A stretch of DNA of 64,000 bases from Eunapius fragilis (lineage: Eukaryota > Porifera > Demospongiae > Spongillida > Spongillidae): contig OY811979.1 in assembly GCA_963681505.1 (NCBI GenBank), positions 251,501 to 315,500 on the forward strand, in the 5' to 3' direction. Position 1 is the stretch's first letter, and each line of letters starts with the position of its first letter. Positions 61,306-64,000 of the stretch are shown piece after piece. Position numbers and translations under genes: made by a program. The notes under the pieces were generated by a model. It was not told where the DNA came from. It ran no database searches and saw only the letters and a program-made list of their open reading frames with translations.

Positions 61306-61365
61306 CTGGGGACCCGACTGATGGCTGTACTATGATAGTACAGCCATCAGTCGGGTCCCCAGACT
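61306..61365. repeat. Near-perfect 60-bp palindrome
   Basis: AGTCTGGGGACCCGACTGAT and TGGCTGTACT are followed by a tiny centre and the exact complement, ending CCCAGACT. It would form a cruciform with almost no loop. Confidence 0.9.
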
Positions 61366-61589
61366 AGCTGCAGAGTACAAGATGTTAAACAAACTGCTTG
61401 AGTCGCGTTCTATTACGTAACGTTTACAAAAAAGCCTATACGCCCTCTGTTTTGGTTTATTACTAACAGATGCTAGCTATAGACATGACTAGCCTTGCAA
61501 TACATACATGTACACACAATCGATATACACCCGTGCGTCGCGCAATGCAATGTCCAAAAATTGTGGACATCAGTGCATAATTCGGCTTA

Positions 61590-62203
61590 CAATTGTGATA
61601 CAAATATTCTCATTTCACCGTTAATGTCTATTGTCCTGGGTGTCCCCCGCGGGGCACATTTGTCCACCATGGGGTATAAATGATTATTTGGCGATAGTCA
61701 ATCAAATTCAGCTTTCCAGGACGTTTAATTATTTGGCCACGTTGTACAAGTCTATTCTTATCTGTTTGGGTCGAAGCTTTGAAGCTCTATAATATGTTTG
61801 GCTGTTCTTGTAGCAGCTCGTCTCAGCTGAACCACCCAATACATAACACGCTCCCAGAAACAGTTCGAAAATGCGCCGCGTAACTTAACCCAATACGTTT
61901 GACGTGCATAAAGCGGTTTTCGGTTATGACCGCTTTATGCACGTCAAACGTATTGGGTATCTCCAATTTGACAAGCTTTTATGTAAGCAGCGAATACAGT
62001 TAGGTCTTCAAAGCTTCCGCCCAAATAGATAAGGACTTGTACAACGTGGCAAAACCATTAAATGCCACTGGAAAGCTGAATTGACAAATCGCCAAATAAT
62101 TTGTTTCCTGTGCCTCATGCATGGTGGACAAACGAGCCCCGCGGGGACACCCAGGACAATAGACATTAAACTTAACGGACACTTATGAGATTTATCACAT
62201 TAT
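61590..62203. mobile_element. Foldback element with internal hairpin
   Basis: Outer arms of about 190 bp share TAATGTCTATTGTCCTGGGT and TTGTACAAGTC blocks in inverse orientation. The centre (61889-61958) is a hairpin with 28-base arms, CCCAATACGTTTGACGTGCA onward. No ORF. Confidence 0.85.
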
Positions 62204-62857
62204 TAAAATAGCTAATTAATTTAAAATATATATATATACCGTTAGGAGTTAGCACAACAGGTCAGCACGCGATCTCCTAAGGCGCATGCGCAAAGCCTAA
62301 AGCAGACACGCGACTCGGTCAAGGGTGAAAGGTCAGACAAAAGCACCGTTTTCTTTTTTTAATTTATATATATATATATATTGTGGTTGTTGTTGTACTC
62401 CGCCTTTAAATGGCGTGACTCGGTGGGTAGGTGGAGTTCACTCCCCAAAGGTGCTAAGAGAGCGTTGTCACGTGCCCTGACCGGAAGGATATAAAAATAT
62501 GGTCGGAGTCGTGGCACGAGAACGCCTACCAACCGTCCTCCCACATTGCTATTAGCAGCGACCCGGCTTGGGTTAACTTAGTATTTTCGCCTGGTTATAA
62601 ATTAATTGTAATTCTGCATGGCAGGGAAGTTAGGAAAGGCCATTGGTTTTACATAAAAGCATGCCAAACTAGGCTATTGTTGATTTCAGTGATCTGTCAT
62701 GATGTAGAGATTGTAACTCGTGACCTCGCTTTCTAAAGATCACGTGATCTGTTATTTAAACCATGTTATTGAACCAGCTATAAGTGCATCCTTCTAGCGC
62801 TACAGTAATGGCTTGTTGTCGAAAACAGTTCTTCTCTGGCACCTATTACCAATCAAA

Positions 62858-63016
62858 GTGATGGTGGAGGGAACAAGGCTTCTGATATTGAAAAGGAATA
62901 ATGAAATAGACATATATTAGCAGCATGTTGTCGTATTTTACTGTGTGTGCTAATATATTGGTTATTCCTTTTCAATATCAGAAGCCTTGTTCCCTTGCTT
63001 TTACACCACCATCACC
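62858..63016. mobile_element. Hairpin MITE related to 28905-29121 and 49559-49779
   Basis: Arms around AACAAGGCTTCTGATATTGA pair with their complement. The outer sequence (CTTTTACACCACCATCA..TTTGATTCCTATATAT) matches the ends of the hairpins in the two receptor genes. Confidence 0.7.
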
Positions 63017-63097
63017 TTTGATTCCTATATATCCGTATAGAGAATGATTTCATCACTTGTTTCATTAATTTTTGGAAATTTATTCTCATGCTTCAGT

Positions 63098-63344
63098 AAA
63101 TTGGGACAGTGTCCAGCAAAATCACCCTTCTGGTAGTTATTCAAGTTTTCAATTTTTTTTTCATCATTTTCCGTGAACTGCAAAGAGCTTCTTCTATCAA
63201 ATAGTCCTTACGCATCCTTAATTGGACTATCCATCATAAAGTTATTAGGCACTGAATTTATAATTAATTTCAATGCGAGTGTTGCTTTTCTGGAAAATTT
63301 GATAAAGTATCATAATGGTGATTTTGCTGGACACTGTTCCAATT
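63098..63344. mobile_element. MITE with AATTGGGACAGTGTCCAGC terminal repeats
   Basis: Left end AATTGGGACAGTGTCCAGC then AAAATCACC, right end its complement with one mismatch. It is nested in the 62858-63720 element-like region. An inverse-oriented relative lies in gene B intron 1 near 58290-58440. Confidence 0.75.
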
Positions 63345-63949
63345 ACATTTTATTTTCATACCATGAAATCATGGATGCTTGGAATAGTATCGCAGAAAGT
63401 ATTACTGTAGTTAGAACGTTATCATGCCCACAAAGCGGTAGTGATGATAGTTGTAGACATATAGCCAAGACTAGTTTCGTCCCCAGACCCACATGGCGTA
63501 ATGATTAGGCGTCGAGGAGAGAAGACGACGACGAAAATTTTAGATGGACGGACAGTGGGGACGAGTATTCTTGTTCTCTAAATGTGCGCAGTCTTATGAC
63601 ACGGAAACAACGAAGGATTGTTTTCCTTTTTGATATCGCTCGATTTCCACTAAGAGCGAAGTACAAGTGACCCGACTCTTCAACGCGAGTGACGTTTTTA
63701 ATGACATTCATCATGCATACTGCAGGATTCCTAGCTATTGGAACCTACTCACGTAGGTTCCGATAGGCCGAGGTCATAAACATATGGCATAGCACAAGAA
63801 ACAAAAATCAAAATTCTGCCACAAGCAGAGGTCTGCACTGCTAAATACACATTTACTCAAAATTTTAATTAATTTCTGTAGACCAGTTCAGAACACTACT
63901 TATCCCAGGCTGCTTATAAATCTTTCCTCTGATGTTGACAGAGAATCAA

Positions 63950-64000
63950 TCAGCATTCAGAAGCTTTAAGCAGACATTGCTCAGATTCCCTGTGCAATAC
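63950..64000 (-). CDS. Third receptor copy, last codons only (runs off the window)
   Basis: The 51 bases are identical to gene B 37038-37088, encoding the final 16 residues (ending CLLKASEC) and the stop at 63950-63952. Similarity continues into the 3' flank to about 63867, with only two differences. The gene is read leftward like B, so the locus holds at least three copies. Nothing of its ectodomain is visible. Confidence 0.75.
   Translation of the reverse strand, partial: VLHRESEQCLLKASEC

Larger units (their letters stand above)
59184..63949. other. Repeat-filled region between gene B and the third copy
   Basis: No gene found. Nearly all sequence falls in hairpin or foldback elements listed separately. 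The segment 62210-62640 is not explained; it contains TATAAAAATATGG near 62489, which could be a core promoter or LTR remnant. Confidence 0.6.

Overview
This is an intron-rich animal nuclear locus, not a prokaryotic one. Introns are about 50 bp to 1.9 kb, nearly all GT-AG, with dense MITE-like hairpins, microsatellites and long G/C homopolymers. The very large SRCR/EGF-rich adhesion receptor and the compact exons suggest an early-branching marine invertebrate. A demosponge is my best guess from gene content only; no sequence search was possible.

The main content is two complete giant adhesion-GPCR genes arranged tail to tail. Gene A (+, 7571-35435) resolves by hand into 81 exons with no internal stop, about 4,827 codons. 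Gene B (-, 59183-37038) resolves into 62 exons, about 3,573 codons. Both encode a signal peptide, a NIDO domain, cbEGF clusters alternating with triplets of SRCR domains, HRM-GAIN-GPS module 1, an Ig-like domain and linker, HRM-GAIN-GPS module 2, a seven-helix family B2 domain and a cytoplasmic tail. A has 25 EGF and 18 SRCR domains; B has 14 EGF and 12 SRCR. The last 51 bases of the window match B's terminal codons exactly, so a third copy begins at the right edge on the - strand.

Layout: 1-749, 5' end of a decayed LTR retrotransposon (-). 750-7032, repeat-rich DNA with PPM1G-like phosphatase exon fragments and decayed retroelement ORFs (+). 7033-7437, a foldback element just upstream of gene A. 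7571-35435, gene A. 35436-37037, the 1.6 kb convergent spacer with long C and G tracts. 37038-59183, gene B. 59184-63949, almost entirely nested inverted-repeat elements. 63950-64000, third receptor copy.

The most notable points are: (i) a six-fold supermodule [EGF]n-SRCRa-SRCRb-SRCRc built from symmetric phase-1 exons; (ii) two complete HRM-GAIN-GPS modules in one receptor, with matching intron phases, the first GPS lacking the cleavage-site Ser/Thr (HLG) and the second keeping HLT plus a Stachel-like sequence; (iii) evidence that B lost two SRCR triplets by unequal recombination between near-identical EGF blocks; (iv) strong A/B divergence in GAIN1 and the Ig region between well-conserved segments. 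Together these suggest a recombining array of recognition receptors. A role in self/non-self or microbial recognition is inference only.
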